Origin: Betaproteobacteria bacterium
Lineage (GTDB): Bacteria > Pseudomonadota > Gammaproteobacteria > Burkholderiales > CAIKXV01
Assembly: GCA_947458265.1 (NCBI GenBank)
Contig: CANGYF010000017.1
Coordinates: 37,540-101,539, forward strand
DNA: 64,000 nt
Direction: 5' to 3'
Part shown: one piece after another, positions 1 through 8,621 of the stretch
How positions within the stretch are numbered: position 1 is the first letter of the stretch
How the letters are laid out: every line of letters begins with the position of its first letter
The notes under the pieces: generated by a model
Seen by the model: only the letters and a program-made list of their open reading frames with translations
What the model was told of the DNA's origin: nothing
Databases searched by the model: none
Program-made: the position numbers and the translations under genes

Positions 1-826
1 GGCCGAGCCGCTCGTCGAGCAGCTGGGCGGCGACCCCTTCGCGGATCAGGCGCGGGAAGGCGACCGCATAGCCTTCGCGCATCTGGGCATGCGTCTTCTC
101 TTCGCCGAGCGTCTCGATGCGCAGGTCGTTCAGCAGCAGCCTGGCGGTGACATAGCTGTACTCCGGCTCCTGCTCGATCAGCGCGCGTGCGGACAGCACG
201 GCCGACTTGCGCACCTCGCCGATCGGCACGCCGTCGTACAGGTCGCGCAGCGTCTGCTCGACGATGGTGTCGACGTTCGTCTCGGCGAGTCCCTGGCAGG
301 CCTCCTGCACCAGTCCATTGAGCCAGGCGAAATCCAGCGGGACGAGTTCCCCGTCGACCTTGACCCGCAGCGGCGCCGCGGCAGCCGGCACCCCGGCAGC
401 CGGCTGCGCCTTGCGCAGTTCGGCCCTGGTGCGCGCGCGCTCCTCGCGATAGAGCACGTAGGAACGGGCTACCTCGTGCAGGCCCGAACGCATGAGCGAC
501 AGCTCGACCTGGTCCTGGATGTCCTCGATGTGGAGGGTGCCGCCATGCGGCTGCCGCCGAAGCAGCGCATTGATCACCATGGTTGTCAGTTGGCCGACCT
601 GCTCACGCACGCGGGCAGACCCGGCAGCCTGCGAGCCGTCGACGGCCAGGAAGGCCTTGGTCACTGCGATGGCGATCTTGCCTGGCTCGAAGCCGACCAC
701 GGCGCCATTGCGCCGGATGACCTTGTACTGCGAATAACGTGCATCTGCCGGCGCGAGCGCCGCCTCGGTCACGGATACCGGCATCGACGGCGTTGCCTGA
801 GGCGAAAGTTCGCTCGCTGTCTGCAT
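1..826 (-). CDS. nrdA: Ribonucleoside-diphosphate reductase alpha subunit, N-terminal part (runs off the left edge)
   Basis: Only the first 275 codons are in the window. The gene would encode the large subunit of class I ribonucleotide reductase, which makes dNDPs from NDPs in the cytosol. After about 20 variable residues comes an ATP-cone-like segment (roughly residues 30-120, starting YKVIRRNGAVVGFEPGKIA), followed by the helical start of the catalytic domain (EPEYSYVTARLLLNDL). An ATP-cone at this position fits the long NrdA of Pseudomonas/Burkholderia type rather than a truncated form. The ATG at 826 is preceded by a GGAGAGAAG ribosome site. Two NrdR-type boxes lie upstream. The family is assigned from motifs; active-site cysteines lie outside the window, so class Ia versus another class I subtype cannot be checked. 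Confidence 0.88.
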   Translation of the reverse strand, partial: MQTASELSPQATPSMPVSVTEAALAPADARYSQYKVIRRNGAVVGFEPGKIAIAVTKAFLAVDGSQAAGSARVREQVGQLTTMVINALLRRQPHGGTLHIEDIQDQVELSLMRSGLHEVARSYVLYREERARTRAELRKAQPAAGVPAAAAPLRVKVDGELVPLDFAWLNGLVQEACQGLAETNVDTIVEQTLRDLYDGVPIGEVRKSAVLSARALIEQEPEYSYVTARLLLNDLRIETLGEEKTHAQMREGYAVAFPRLIREGVAAQLLDERLG

Positions 827-939
827 TGCTTCTCTCCAGTTCGGTAAATCGGAAAAGTGGCGGTCGGGCCAGCCCGCAGGCGGTGCTCCACCTGCAGGCA
901 CCGGGCGCGGACCACTGGTGTCGCATGGGACCGGCGCGC

Positions 940-987
940 ACACTACATCTTGTGCGCCAGACCACCCCGCCACGCTATAACTTAGAT
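940..987 (-). promoter_or_regulatory. Tandem NrdR-box candidates upstream of nrdA
   Basis: ACACTACATCTTGTGC (940-955) matches 12 of 16 positions of the NrdR consensus ACACTATATATAGTGT. ACGCTATAACTTAGAT (972-987) matches 9 of 16, with one good half. The boxes start 32 bp apart, three helical turns, which is the usual spacing of paired NrdR boxes. NrdR represses ribonucleotide reductase genes, and the position upstream of nrdA fits. The first box is convincing; the second rests mainly on the spacing. Confidence 0.6.
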
Positions 988-1010
988 GACCACCACAACA
1001 TCTGGTGGTC
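988..1010. repeat. Perfect 8-bp inverted repeat in the nrdA upstream region
   Basis: GACCACCA (988-995) and TGGTGGTC (1003-1010) are exact inverted repeats around a 7-base centre, directly next to the second NrdR-box candidate. No T-run follows on either strand, so it is not a standard terminator. It could be an operator or a hairpin. The rest of 827-1139 (313 bases between the nrdA start and the end of the HDAC-like gene) shows no further gene or clear signal. Confidence 0.5.
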
Positions 1011-1139
1011 GCTGGTTGATCTGTATCTAATTCTAGGGGTTTGGATGGCTTCGTCAAGCAGATTGCCATGATTTTTTCCGCCCCCTCGCCTGCACCTGCA
1101 TGCATGCAACGTTGCGGCGGCGCAGCGAATGCCGGGTTC

Positions 1140-2033
1140 CTAGCAGCCAGCTGCGATCCGCACCGTCTGCAGGTGGATGTCCACCGTGTCTTCGATGTCC
1201 CGCGCATAGCCGCCGGCCATGCAAGCGGCCACCGGCAGGCCGGCGCGTGCGCACCGGCCGAAGACCAGGCTGTCGCGCGCGGCAAGTCCTGCGCGCGACA
1301 GCGAGAGTCGGCCGAGCCGGTCGCCCTCGTACGGGTCGGCACCGGCCAGGTAGACCACCAGGCCTGCGCGCGCAGCGGCGAATGCATGGTCGAGGCCGCG
1401 GTCGAGCCGGTCCAGATACTCGCTGTCGCCGGTGCCGTCGTCGAGTTCGATGTCGAGATCGCTCGTCTGCTTGACGAACGGATAATTGTTGCGCCCGTGG
1501 ATCGAGAAGGTGAACACCGAGTCATCGCCCGACAGGATTGCGGCCGTGCCGTCGCCCTGGTGTACGTCGCAGTCGACCACCAGCACCCGCAGGCCGGGCC
1601 GGGCGGCCTGCATCGCGGCGGCCGCGATGGCCGCATCGTTGAACACGCAGTAGCCCGCCCCACGGTCGTGGAAGGCATGGTGGGTTCCACCGGCAAGGTT
1701 GACGCCGGTGCCGTCCTCGATCGCCGCCAGGCAGGCGCCGATGGTGGCTCCGGCCGACCGGCGCGAACGCTCGGCCATCTGCAGCGACCAGGGAAACCCG
1801 ATCTCCCGCTGCTGCTGCGCGCTCAGCGTGCCTGCAGAAACCGCCTGCAACCAGGCCGGGGCGTGCACGCGCAGGATGTCGACATCGCTCGCTGCCGGTG
1901 CCAGCTCGAGCTGCACGGCGCCCGGCGGCAATTCGGAGAGCACCCGCGAGCGCAGGCGTGCGTACTTCTCCATTGGGAAACGGTGTCCCGGGGGCAATGG
2001 CAGCACGAAGCTGTCACTGTAGTAGGCGCGCAT
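1140..2033 (-). CDS. Histone deacetylase-like zinc hydrolase
   Basis: A 297-aa member of the arginase/deacetylase (HDAC, acetoin utilisation AcuC-like) fold. The key motifs are present: the paired His of GGTHHAFHDRGAGYCVFND, the zinc ligands in DCDVHQGDGT and GADPYEGD, and the catalytic Tyr region MAGGYARD near the C terminus. Bacterial members deacetylate small molecules such as polyamines, or proteins; the substrate cannot be read from the sequence. The gene starts 6 bp after ampD and is probably the last gene of the pilSR-ampD run. No intrinsic terminator is visible downstream. Confidence 0.88.
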   Translation of the reverse strand: MRAYYSDSFVLPLPPGHRFPMEKYARLRSRVLSELPPGAVQLELAPAASDVDILRVHAPAWLQAVSAGTLSAQQQREIGFPWSLQMAERSRRSAGATIGACLAAIEDGTGVNLAGGTHHAFHDRGAGYCVFNDAAIAAAAMQAARPGLRVLVVDCDVHQGDGTAAILSGDDSVFTFSIHGRNNYPFVKQTSDLDIELDDGTGDSEYLDRLDRGLDHAFAAARAGLVVYLAGADPYEGDRLGRLSLSRAGLAARDSLVFGRCARAGLPVAACMAGGYARDIEDTVDIHLQTVRIAAGC

Positions 2034-2039
2034 ACCCGG

Positions 2040-2585
2040 TCAGCCAGCGAGCGCGGCGAGCAGACGCTGCCAGTCGAAGCAGGGCCCGGGATCGGTCTTG
2101 CGGCCGGGCGCGATGTCGCTGTGCCCGGCGAGGTGGACGATCGGGTAGCGGGTACGAAGCGTGCGCACCAGCCCGGCGAGCACCTCGTACTGCACGGCCT
2201 CGAAGGGGTCGTCGTCGCTGCCTTCGAGTTCGACCCCGATCGAGAAGTCGTTGCAGCGCTCGCGCCCCTGGAAGCTGGATATGCCGGCATGCCAGGCGCG
2301 CTTCGAGCACGGCACGAACTGGACCAGTTCTCCGTCGCGGCGGACCAGGAAATGAGCCGACACGCGAAGCGCTCGAATCGACGCAAAGAACGGATGCGCG
2401 TCCGCATCCAGCCGGTTCAGGAACAGGTCCTCGATCGCGCCCCCGCCATAGACGCGCGGTGGCAGGCTGATGTTGTGCACGACCAGCAGGTCGACCGGCA
2501 CGCCGCGCGGGCGGGCGTCGCAATTGGGCGAAGGCGCCTGGCGCGCGGCACGCACGCGTCCGGAACGATCGATCGCGGCGGGCAT
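2040..2585 (-). CDS. ampD: 1,6-anhydro-N-acetylmuramyl-L-alanine amidase AmpD
   Basis: The 181-aa product matches the length of cytosolic AmpD (about 183 aa). AmpD cleaves 1,6-anhydroMurNAc-peptides in peptidoglycan recycling and so indirectly controls AmpR-type beta-lactamase induction. The N-acetylmuramoyl-L-alanine amidase_2 fold is seen with zinc ligands His37 (LLVVHN), His155 (LAGHSDIAPGRK) and the Asp of TDPGPCFDW. The open frame extends further upstream into pilR, but the ATG at 2585 gives the family length and leaves a 19-bp gap after pilR. No signal peptide is present, as expected for a cytoplasmic enzyme. Confidence 0.92.
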   Translation of the reverse strand: MPAAIDRSGRVRAARQAPSPNCDARPRGVPVDLLVVHNISLPPRVYGGGAIEDLFLNRLDADAHPFFASIRALRVSAHFLVRRDGELVQFVPCSKRAWHAGISSFQGRERCNDFSIGVELEGSDDDPFEAVQYEVLAGLVRTLRTRYPIVHLAGHSDIAPGRKTDPGPCFDWQRLLAALAG

Positions 2586-2604
2586 GCACGCCCGGCCGCC
2601 ACGC

Positions 2605-3951
2605 TCACTCGATGCCAAGCCGCTCCATCCGGTAGCGCAGCTGGCGGAACGAGATGCCCAGTATCTTCGCCGCAGCAGTCCGGTTGTAGCGCGTCTTCTC
2701 GAGCGCCTCGACGATCGCCTGCTTCTCGATCGTCGCCAGGTAGTCCTCGAGCGGGAGTCCGCGGATGTCGGGTGCCTCCACCGCGGCAGGCTTGAGCTGC
2801 AGGTCATCGCGCCCGATCTCGTTGCCCGCACACAGGGCCAGCGCGCGCTCGAGCACGTTCTCGAGTTCGCGCACGTTGCCCGGGAACGGATAGTCCTCGA
2901 GCGCACGCACCGCGGCGGCCGACAGGGCCGGGACCCGGGTGCCGTCCTGCGCGCCGCGCCGCTTGAGGAACTCCTGTGCCAGCAGGCCGATGTCCTCGGG
3001 CATGTCGCGCAGCGAGGGCATCTTGAGTTCGATCACGTTCAGGCGGTAGTACAGATCCTGCCGGAACCGCCCTGCCTTCACTTCATCGGCGAGGTCCTTG
3101 TGCGTGGCCGAGATCACCCGCACGTCGACCGCCTCTTCCTGCGTCGCACCGACCTTGCGCACCCGCTTCTCCTGGATCGCCCGCAGCAGCTTGACCTGCA
3201 TCAGCAGGGGCAGCTCGGCGACCTCGTCCAGGAACAGCGTGCCACCGTCGGCAGCCTGGAAGAATCCCCCGCGCTCGCCGTCGGCGCCGGTGAACGCACC
3301 CTTGCGGTAGCCGAAGAACTCGCTCTCGACCAGGTTCTCCGGGATCGCGCCGCAGTTGACCGGTACGAACGGCCGTTCATGACGGACGCTCTTCTGGTGG
3401 ATCAGCTTCGCGGCAAGCTCCTTGCCGCATCCGGACTCGCCAGAGACATGGATCGGCGCCTGACTGCGCGCGAGGCGGTCGATCAGGGCCCGGGTCTGGC
3501 GCATCGGCACGCTTTCGCCGAGCAGGCTGTGCACTGCCGGCCCGCCACCCGCCGGTGCGTCGCCACCGGCACGCGCGGCATTGCCGTCCGACAGCTTGAG
3601 CGCGGCATTGACCAGTGCCCGCAACTGGCTCACCTGCACCGGTTTCGACAGATAGTCGAACGCCCCGGCCTTCAGGGCCGCCACCGCATTCTCGGCACTG
3701 CCATAGGCGGTGATGACCGCCACCGGCATCCTCGGCCAGAAGCGCGCCGTGTGTTCGAGCAGCGCGAGGCCGTCCCCGTCGGGCAGGCGCATGTCGGTCA
3801 GGCAGACGTCGTACTGCTGCTTCTGCAGCAGGCGGCGTGCTTCGAATTCGCTTTCGGCCGCATCGGTGGCCAGCCCCATCCGGTTCAGCGTAAGGCTGAG
3901 CAGTTCACGGATGTCCGCCTCGTCGTCGACGATCAGCGCTCGCCCGTTCAT
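2605..3951 (-). CDS. pilR: Sigma-54 response regulator PilR
   Basis: NtrC-family activator of 448 aa. The receiver domain (about residues 1-120) has the phosphoacceptor Asp in [12 protein letters not shown]. The AAA+ sigma-54 interaction domain carries Walker A GESGCGKE, the GAFTGA loop and Walker [11 protein letters not shown] Fis-type helix-turn-helix ends the protein ([20 protein letters not shown]). The start at 3951 ([13 protein letters not shown]) is the conserved receiver start; the open frame upstream is Pro/Arg/Gly-rich and not part of the protein. It lies 109 bp after pilS. Known PilR activates pilA from a sigma-54 promoter, and such a promoter precedes the pilin gene at 45587-46015. 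Confidence 0.93.
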   Translation of the reverse strand: MNGRALIVDDEADIRELLSLTLNRMGLATDAAESEFEARRLLQKQQYDVCLTDMRLPDGDGLALLEHTARFWPRMPVAVITAYGSAENAVAALKAGAFDYLSKPVQVSQLRALVNAALKLSDGNAARAGGDAPAGGGPAVHSLLGESVPMRQTRALIDRLARSQAPIHVSGESGCGKELAAKLIHQKSVRHERPFVPVNCGAIPENLVESEFFGYRKGAFTGADGERGGFFQAADGGTLFLDEVAELPLLMQVKLLRAIQEKRVRKVGATQEEAVDVRVISATHKDLADEVKAGRFRQDLYYRLNVIELKMPSLRDMPEDIGLLAQEFLKRRGAQDGTRVPALSAAAVRALEDYPFPGNVRELENVLERALALCAGNEIGRDDLQLKPAAVEAPDIRGLPLEDYLATIEKQAIVEALEKTRYNRTAAAKILGISFRQLRYRMERLGIE

Positions 3952-4060
3952 CGACGCCCGCCCCCCCGCTCCCGCACTGCGTCCGGAGCAGCCCGGTGCA
4001 GCAGGTGCAGCGGGGCCGGATGTACCGGTCGAACGGGCATGGGCGGGACGGAATGCGTGG

Positions 4061-5689
4061 TCATGCTCGCGTTGCCTCGTCTGCGGCCTTGCAGTGCAGG
4101 GTGAACCGGGTCGGTGGTGGCCCGGCCGCGAACTCGAGACTGCCACCGTTGGCGTCGGCCAGTTCGCGCGCCAAGTATAGACCGAGCCCGGTACCGCTAC
4201 TGACGGTCGTGAAGAACGGTTCGAACAGCTGCGCCTGCACCGCCAGCGGGATGCCCGGCCCGTCGTCCACCACGTCGATCAGCACGCTGCCGGACGCGTT
4301 CGAAGGCTCACCGTGCCGTGCCAGGATGCGGATGCTGCCCGGCAACTGGCTGCCATGGCGAAGCGCGTTCCGGCAGAGGTTCCACATGACCTGGTTCAGG
4401 TGACTGCGGTCGAACTGCACCTGCAGCGGGCTGTCGGTCTCGACCACCAGCACCGCGCGCTCGATGCGCTCGTTCTTGCAGAACTCGGTGGCGAAGATCT
4501 CGAGGTAGCCAGTCAGTTCGACGACTTCGCGATGCACGCGGTCGCGCCGGTTGAGCTTCAGCACTTCCTGCACCATGCCGTCGATCCGCTGCGTGTTGTC
4601 GTGGATGATCTGCAGCAGCCGGGCATCGGTGGCGTTCGCCGACTCGGTCTCCTGCAGCAACTCGGTCGCATGGTTGATCGCCGAGAGCGGATTGCGGATC
4701 TCGTGCGCGATGTTCGCGGTCAGCCTGCCCAGCGCGGCGAGCTTGAGCTGCTGTGCCTCGGCCTGGATGCGCGACAGGTCCTCCAGGAACAGCACCGAAC
4801 GGCCGGCCACGTCGTCGCCGACCGGGACCGTGCGCAGGCCGACCTCGCGCGGCCCGGCCTTGCCCGGCTGCGGCAGGCGCAATGGCCTAGACAGCGGCTG
4901 GCCGTCGCGCTGCCAGCGTGCATGGGCCTCGGCCAGCAGCGGTGCGTACTCGATCAGCGCAGCCTGCCGCTCGGGCAGGCTGCGGCCGCCGAGTAGTTCG
5001 ACCGCGCGCGCGTTGATCTGCCGGATCCTGCCGCGCTCGTCGACCACCACCACCCCGTCCTGCATGTCCTGGATGATCAGCTTGTTGACCTCGGCCAGGT
5101 TCGCCAGGTCGACGCCGCGCTGGGCGGCCAGGCGTTCGCTGGCCACCGCATAGCCAGCGAGCGAACGCACGACGAGGGCGGTGGCGAAGTAACCGATGCT
5201 GAGCAGCCCGGCCTGCACGAACTGCGACGGACTGTCGGGATGGAACAGGACCCGCCAGACCTGTTCGGCGAGGATGCCGAGCGACCCGAACGACGCGTAA
5301 AACAGCATCATCCGGCCGCGGCTGATCAGCGCGGCCCCGGCCTGCGAGGCCAGCAGCAGCAGGCCCAGGCCGCTCGAAATGCCGCCGCTGGCATGCATGG
5401 CGAGCACGACGAACAACGCATCGGCCAGCGCATGCGTGGTGAGCTGCCGCTCGAAGCCCGGCTTGCGCGCGACGATGCCGACGAAGGCGACCGCGGAGAA
5501 GGCAGCGTAGATGCCTATCGCCCAGAGGAACAGCTGCGGCTGGCTGCGGCCGAACAGCATCTGACGGTCGAGAAACCACACCGCGATCATCACCACCGGT
5601 ACGAGGCAGCGATAGACGTTGAAATACAGCAGTGACCGCCAGTAATCGTCGCGGTATGCCGTGCCGGGACCCGCGTCCACGCCCGCCAT
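4061..5689 (-). CDS. pilS: Membrane sensor histidine kinase PilS
   Basis: The 542-aa protein has about six N-terminal membrane segments (residues 20-190), a PAS-like linker (LAEVNKLIIQDMQDGVVVVDERG onward), an H-box with the phosphorylated His in NIAHEIRNPLSA, and a HATPase domain with N-box WNLCRNALRHG, G1 DDGPGIP and G2 GTGLGLYLA. This architecture and the adjacent pilR match PilS, which in Pseudomonas reads pilin levels in the inner membrane and phosphorylates PilR. The gene begins 2 bp after the small PP0621-like gene, so both are probably co-transcribed. Confidence 0.93.
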   Translation of the reverse strand: MAGVDAGPGTAYRDDYWRSLLYFNVYRCLVPVVMIAVWFLDRQMLFGRSQPQLFLWAIGIYAAFSAVAFVGIVARKPGFERQLTTHALADALFVVLAMHASGGISSGLGLLLLASQAGAALISRGRMMLFYASFGSLGILAEQVWRVLFHPDSPSQFVQAGLLSIGYFATALVVRSLAGYAVASERLAAQRGVDLANLAEVNKLIIQDMQDGVVVVDERGRIRQINARAVELLGGRSLPERQAALIEYAPLLAEAHARWQRDGQPLSRPLRLPQPGKAGPREVGLRTVPVGDDVAGRSVLFLEDLSRIQAEAQQLKLAALGRLTANIAHEIRNPLSAINHATELLQETESANATDARLLQIIHDNTQRIDGMVQEVLKLNRRDRVHREVVELTGYLEIFATEFCKNERIERAVLVVETDSPLQVQFDRSHLNQVMWNLCRNALRHGSQLPGSIRILARHGEPSNASGSVLIDVVDDGPGIPLAVQAQLFEPFFTTVSSGTGLGLYLARELADANGGSLEFAAGPPPTRFTLHCKAADEATRA

Positions 5690-5691
5690 CG

Positions 5692-5910
5692 TCAGTGCAG
5701 CCGCTCGTGTTCCCGGCTGCAGAACCGCACCCCGCCGGCTTCAACGCTTTCACCCCTGGGCAGGAACACGCCGCAGTGGGCACAGCGCACCATGTCCTCC
5801 ACCGGCCGGTCCTCGGGCCTTCGTTCACGTCGGGCGGCGGCACGCGCCTTGCCAGTCACCATCCAGAACACCACCGCGATGACCGCGATCAGCACCAGGT
5901 ACTTGATCAA
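5692..5910 (-). CDS. PP0621-like small membrane-anchored zinc-ribbon protein
   Basis: A 72-aa protein: one N-terminal membrane helix (residues 1-18, LIKYLVLIAVIAVVFWMV), a basic linker, then a small CxxC...C zinc-ribbon-like tail (MVRCAHCGVFLP and FCSREHERLH). This pattern is the PP0621 family of unknown function, commonly found just upstream of pilS in beta- and gammaproteobacteria. I chose the TTG at 5910 because the membrane helix begins there and residues before it look like antisense noise. It is 22 bp after the CMD-like gene and 2 bp before pilS. Confidence 0.78.
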   Translation of the reverse strand: MIKYLVLIAVIAVVFWMVTGKARAAARRERRPEDRPVEDMVRCAHCGVFLPRGESVEAGGVRFCSREHERLH

Positions 5911-5932
5911 CGCGCACCGCCGTGCGGAAGGG

Positions 5933-6472
5933 TCACTGGCCCGGCGCCTCGGGATCCATGTGCAGTGCTTCGAGGAACCGCGACACCATGTTGTAGGCAC
6001 CCACGGTCGCGGTCAGCTCGACCATCTGGCGCGCATCGAAGAAGCGCGCGGTGGCATCGAACACGGCGTCGGGCACGTGGATCTGGCGCGTCATCGAGTC
6101 GGCGTAGGCGATCACCGCTGCGGCGCGCTCGTCGAACATGCCCGGCGCAGGGGCCGCCAGTGCTGGGAGGGTGCGCAGCCCTTCGAGCTGTGCCTCCGAC
6201 ATCCCTTCCTTCCGCGCGAACGGCAGGTGGGCTGCGAATTCGTACGGCGCGTCGTTGATGACCGCCACCCGCATGATCGCCAGTTCGGTGTACAGCGCCG
6301 GAACCAGGCACTGCTGGCGGATCGCCGTCAGGAGGTGCAACCAACCCTCAGCCACCGGGGGGCTGTTCATCAGCATCCGGTAGAGGTTGAGCATCTTGCC
6401 TCCGCGCTGCTCACGGATGCGACGGGCAAGGTCCGGATTGTCCGACTCTTCAGCGTAGGCCACGCGGGCCAT
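5933..6472 (-). CDS. Carboxymuconolactone decarboxylase (AhpD-like) family protein
   Basis: A 179-aa protein with the CMD-fold core (YTELAIMRVAVINDAPYEFAAH, about residues 65-90) and a second helical pair with DERAAAVIAYADSMT. The CxxC pair of true AhpD peroxidase partners is not at the expected place, so a peroxidase role is not supported; related proteins are annotated only at family level. The ATG at 6472 (MARVAYAEE) is preferred over one four codons upstream. It is the first gene of the run leading to pilSR, and tRNA-Pro lies just upstream. Confidence 0.8.
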   Translation of the reverse strand: MARVAYAEESDNPDLARRIREQRGGKMLNLYRMLMNSPPVAEGWLHLLTAIRQQCLVPALYTELAIMRVAVINDAPYEFAAHLPFARKEGMSEAQLEGLRTLPALAAPAPGMFDERAAAVIAYADSMTRQIHVPDAVFDATARFFDARQMVELTATVGAYNMVSRFLEALHMDPEAPGQ

Positions 6473-6498
6473 CTGACACCTCACGGGATCACGGCGCC

Positions 6499-6575
<77 letters not shown>

Positions 6576-6750
6576 AATTTGCGCAACAACAACACGAGAA
6601 ACACACGAACATCAGAACATCACTGCGGCTTGCTACCACTTCACACCGCAGCGCGCACCGCAACGACCGGCGCGGAGCATACCAGCAACGCATCAAACTG
6701 CAGAACAACCTTTGCGTGCCGGCGGGCCGGTGGTCCGCTCGGTTGCCCGG

Positions 6751-7713
6751 TCAGACGTCGCGCCCCACAGCGAAGGCCGCGAAGTCTATCAGAGAATCGC
6801 GGAACTTCGAACCCGGGAGCGAACGAATGGCGTCCTGCGCGCACTGCGCCTCGCGCTCGGCCTGGCTGCGCGCGTAGGCGAGCGACCCGCATCCCTCCAG
6901 GGCCGCGAGCACGTCGCCGAACCGTTCGACCGTACCCTCCTCGATCACCTCGCGCAGCATCGCGCGCTGAGCATCGGGTGCGTTGGCAAGCGCATGGATC
7001 AGCGGCAGCGTCGACTTGCCCTCGGCCAGATCATCCCCCAGGTTCTTGCCGATCGATGCACGGTCGCCGGAATAGTCGAGCACGTCGTCGATCAGCTGGA
7101 ACGCGGTACCCAGGTGCATGCCGTAGGTAGCCAGCGCCTGCTCGTGCGCCGGCGCCTGGTGCGCAAGCACGGCACCGAGGCGCGCGGAAGCTTCGAACAG
7201 CTTTGCCGTCTTCGAGCGCACCACGCGCAGGTACTCGGCTTCGGTCAGGTCGGCATTGTGCACGCCGAGCAACTGCAGCACCTCTCCCTCGGCGATCACG
7301 TTGGTCGCGTCGGCCAGCACTTCGAGCACCCGCAGGTCCCCGACCCCGACCATCATCTGGAATGCACGCGAATAGATGAAGTCGCCGACCAGCACGCTCG
7401 CTGCGTTGCCGAACCGCGCATTGGCGGTCGGCCGACCACGGCGCAGCGTCGATTCGTCGACCACGTCGTCGTGCAGCAGGGTGGCGGTGTGGATGAATTC
7501 GACCACCGCAGCGATCTCGAGGTGGGCGCGTCCGGCATAGCCGGATGCGCCGGCCGACAGCACGACCAGCGCCGGGCGCAGCCGCTTGCCTCCGCTCGAG
7601 ACCAGGTACTCGGCGACCTGCCGGATCAGCGGCACATCCGAGGCGAGCCTGTCGCGTATGACCTGCTCTACCGCGTCGAGGTCGGCCTTGATAAGGTTGC
7701 GGAAAACTTCCAT
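6751..7713 (-). CDS. ispB: Octaprenyl diphosphate synthase
   Basis: The 320-aa trans-long-chain prenyltransferase elongates FPP with IPP to make the ubiquinone side chain. Both Asp-rich magnesium motifs are present: LLHDDVVDES (about residue 80) and LIDDVLDY (about 207), with the GGKRLRPALV IPP-binding motif near residue 41. Length equals E. coli IspB (323 aa). It is divergent from rplU, the usual ispB/rplU arrangement in proteobacteria. Product chain length (C40 versus C45) cannot be fixed from this view. Confidence 0.93.
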   Translation of the reverse strand: MEVFRNLIKADLDAVEQVIRDRLASDVPLIRQVAEYLVSSGGKRLRPALVVLSAGASGYAGRAHLEIAAVVEFIHTATLLHDDVVDESTLRRGRPTANARFGNAASVLVGDFIYSRAFQMMVGVGDLRVLEVLADATNVIAEGEVLQLLGVHNADLTEAEYLRVVRSKTAKLFEASARLGAVLAHQAPAHEQALATYGMHLGTAFQLIDDVLDYSGDRASIGKNLGDDLAEGKSTLPLIHALANAPDAQRAMLREVIEEGTVERFGDVLAALEGCGSLAYARSQAEREAQCAQDAIRSLPGSKFRDSLIDFAAFAVGRDV

Positions 7714-7850
7714 CGGGACTCGGCGCAGGCGCGCGATCGTGAACGTCGGACTTCGGCGGGAAGCCCGGGAGGATAGCAGGTGCCACCGCCGCCAGGCGCG
7801 TACCCCGGTCTGCCGGACGACCGCGGGAACCTCCGAAGGCTTCAGAACCT

Positions 7851-7879
7851 TTGACTGCGGCCCGCAGCGTGGGTATCAT
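7851..7879 (+). promoter_or_regulatory. Sigma-70 promoter for rplU-rpmA
   Basis: TTGACT (7851-7856) and TATCAT (7874-7879) are separated by exactly 17 bp, a near-consensus sigma-70 promoter about 65 bases before the rplU start. This suits a strongly expressed ribosomal protein operon. Nothing else is seen in the ispB-rplU intergenic region 7714-7943. Confidence 0.8.
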
Positions 7880-7943
7880 CGCGGGTTCTGTAGTTTCCGG
7901 CATGCGCGGATGCGCCGGCCAGTCCGTTCCCAGGAGCATTCCC

Positions 7944-8255
7944 ATGTATGCGGTCATCCAGACCGGTGGCAAGCAGTACCGCGTTGCCGTCGGTGATCAA
8001 CTGAACATCGAGAAGCTGGCGGTTTCCGTCGGCGATGAAATCGCACTCGACAAGGTGCTGATGGTGTCCGACGGCGAGACGTTGTCGATCGGCAAGCCGC
8101 TGCTCGAAAACGCGACGGTCAAGGCCACCGTGATCGGCGAGGGGCGCGGCGACAAGGTCCACATCTTCAAGATGCGCCGGCGCAAGCACTATCGCCGCAG
8201 CCAGGGCCACCGGCAGTCCTACACAATGGTCCGCATCGACACCATCCAGGCCTGA
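7944..8255 (+). CDS. rplU: 50S ribosomal protein L21
   Basis: 103 aa, the normal L21 length, starting [14 protein letters not shown] and containing the L21 signature region [19 protein letters not shown] near the C terminus. L21 binds 23S rRNA in the large subunit. The start at 7944 has CAGGAGC upstream; an in-frame extension to 7851 would run through the promoter and is rejected. It is followed after 25 bp by rpmA. Confidence 0.98.
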   Translation: MYAVIQTGGKQYRVAVGDQLNIEKLAVSVGDEIALDKVLMVSDGETLSIGKPLLENATVKATVIGEGRGDKVHIFKMRRRKHYRRSQGHRQSYTMVRIDTIQA

Positions 8256-8280
8256 GCCGGCCCGAACACAGGAGTCAAGC

Positions 8281-8538
8281 ATGGCACACAAGAAAGCAGG
8301 CGGCAGCTCGCGCAACGGCCGCGATTCTCAGGCCAAGCGCCTCGGCGTGAAGCGCTATGGCGGCGAAGCCGTCTCGGCGGGTTCGATCATCGTCCGCCAG
8401 CGCGGCACGCGCATGCGCGCCGGCGACAACGTCGGCATCGGCCGCGACCACACGCTGTTCGCGCTGATCGAAGGCCTGGTGAAGTTCGAGCTCAAGGGCG
8501 AACAGCTGCGCACGACGGTCAGCATCGTTCCTGCCTGA
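8281..8538 (+). CDS. rpmA: 50S ribosomal protein L27
   Basis: 85 aa, standard L27 length, beginning [20 protein letters not shown], the conserved N-terminal tail that reaches into the peptidyl transferase centre. It is the second gene of the rplU-rpmA operon and is followed by an intrinsic terminator at 8566-8597. Confidence 0.98.
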   Translation: MAHKKAGGSSRNGRDSQAKRLGVKRYGGEAVSAGSIIVRQRGTRMRAGDNVGIGRDHTLFALIEGLVKFELKGEQLRTTVSIVPA

Positions 8539-8565
8539 GCAGGAGCCAGCCACCGCGGTGACGGA

Positions 8566-8597
8566 GCCCTGCCGGCGACGGCAGGGCTTCTTCTTTT
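8566..8597 (+). terminator. Rho-independent terminator after rpmA
   Basis: GCCCTGCCG (8566-8574), loop GCGA and CGGCAGGGC (8579-8587) form a perfect 9-bp stem followed by TTCTTCTTTT. It separates the ribosomal protein genes from obgE. Read-through to obgE is still likely, since no separate obgE promoter is evident in the 84-base gap. Confidence 0.88.
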
Positions 8598-8621
8598 CCG
8601 CAACCCGGCACCATCCTCCAG

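Noticed and set aside
5933..6472. AhpD alkylhydroperoxidase assignment
   Set aside because: The CxxC peroxidatic pair is not visible; only the wider carboxymuconolactone decarboxylase fold is supported.
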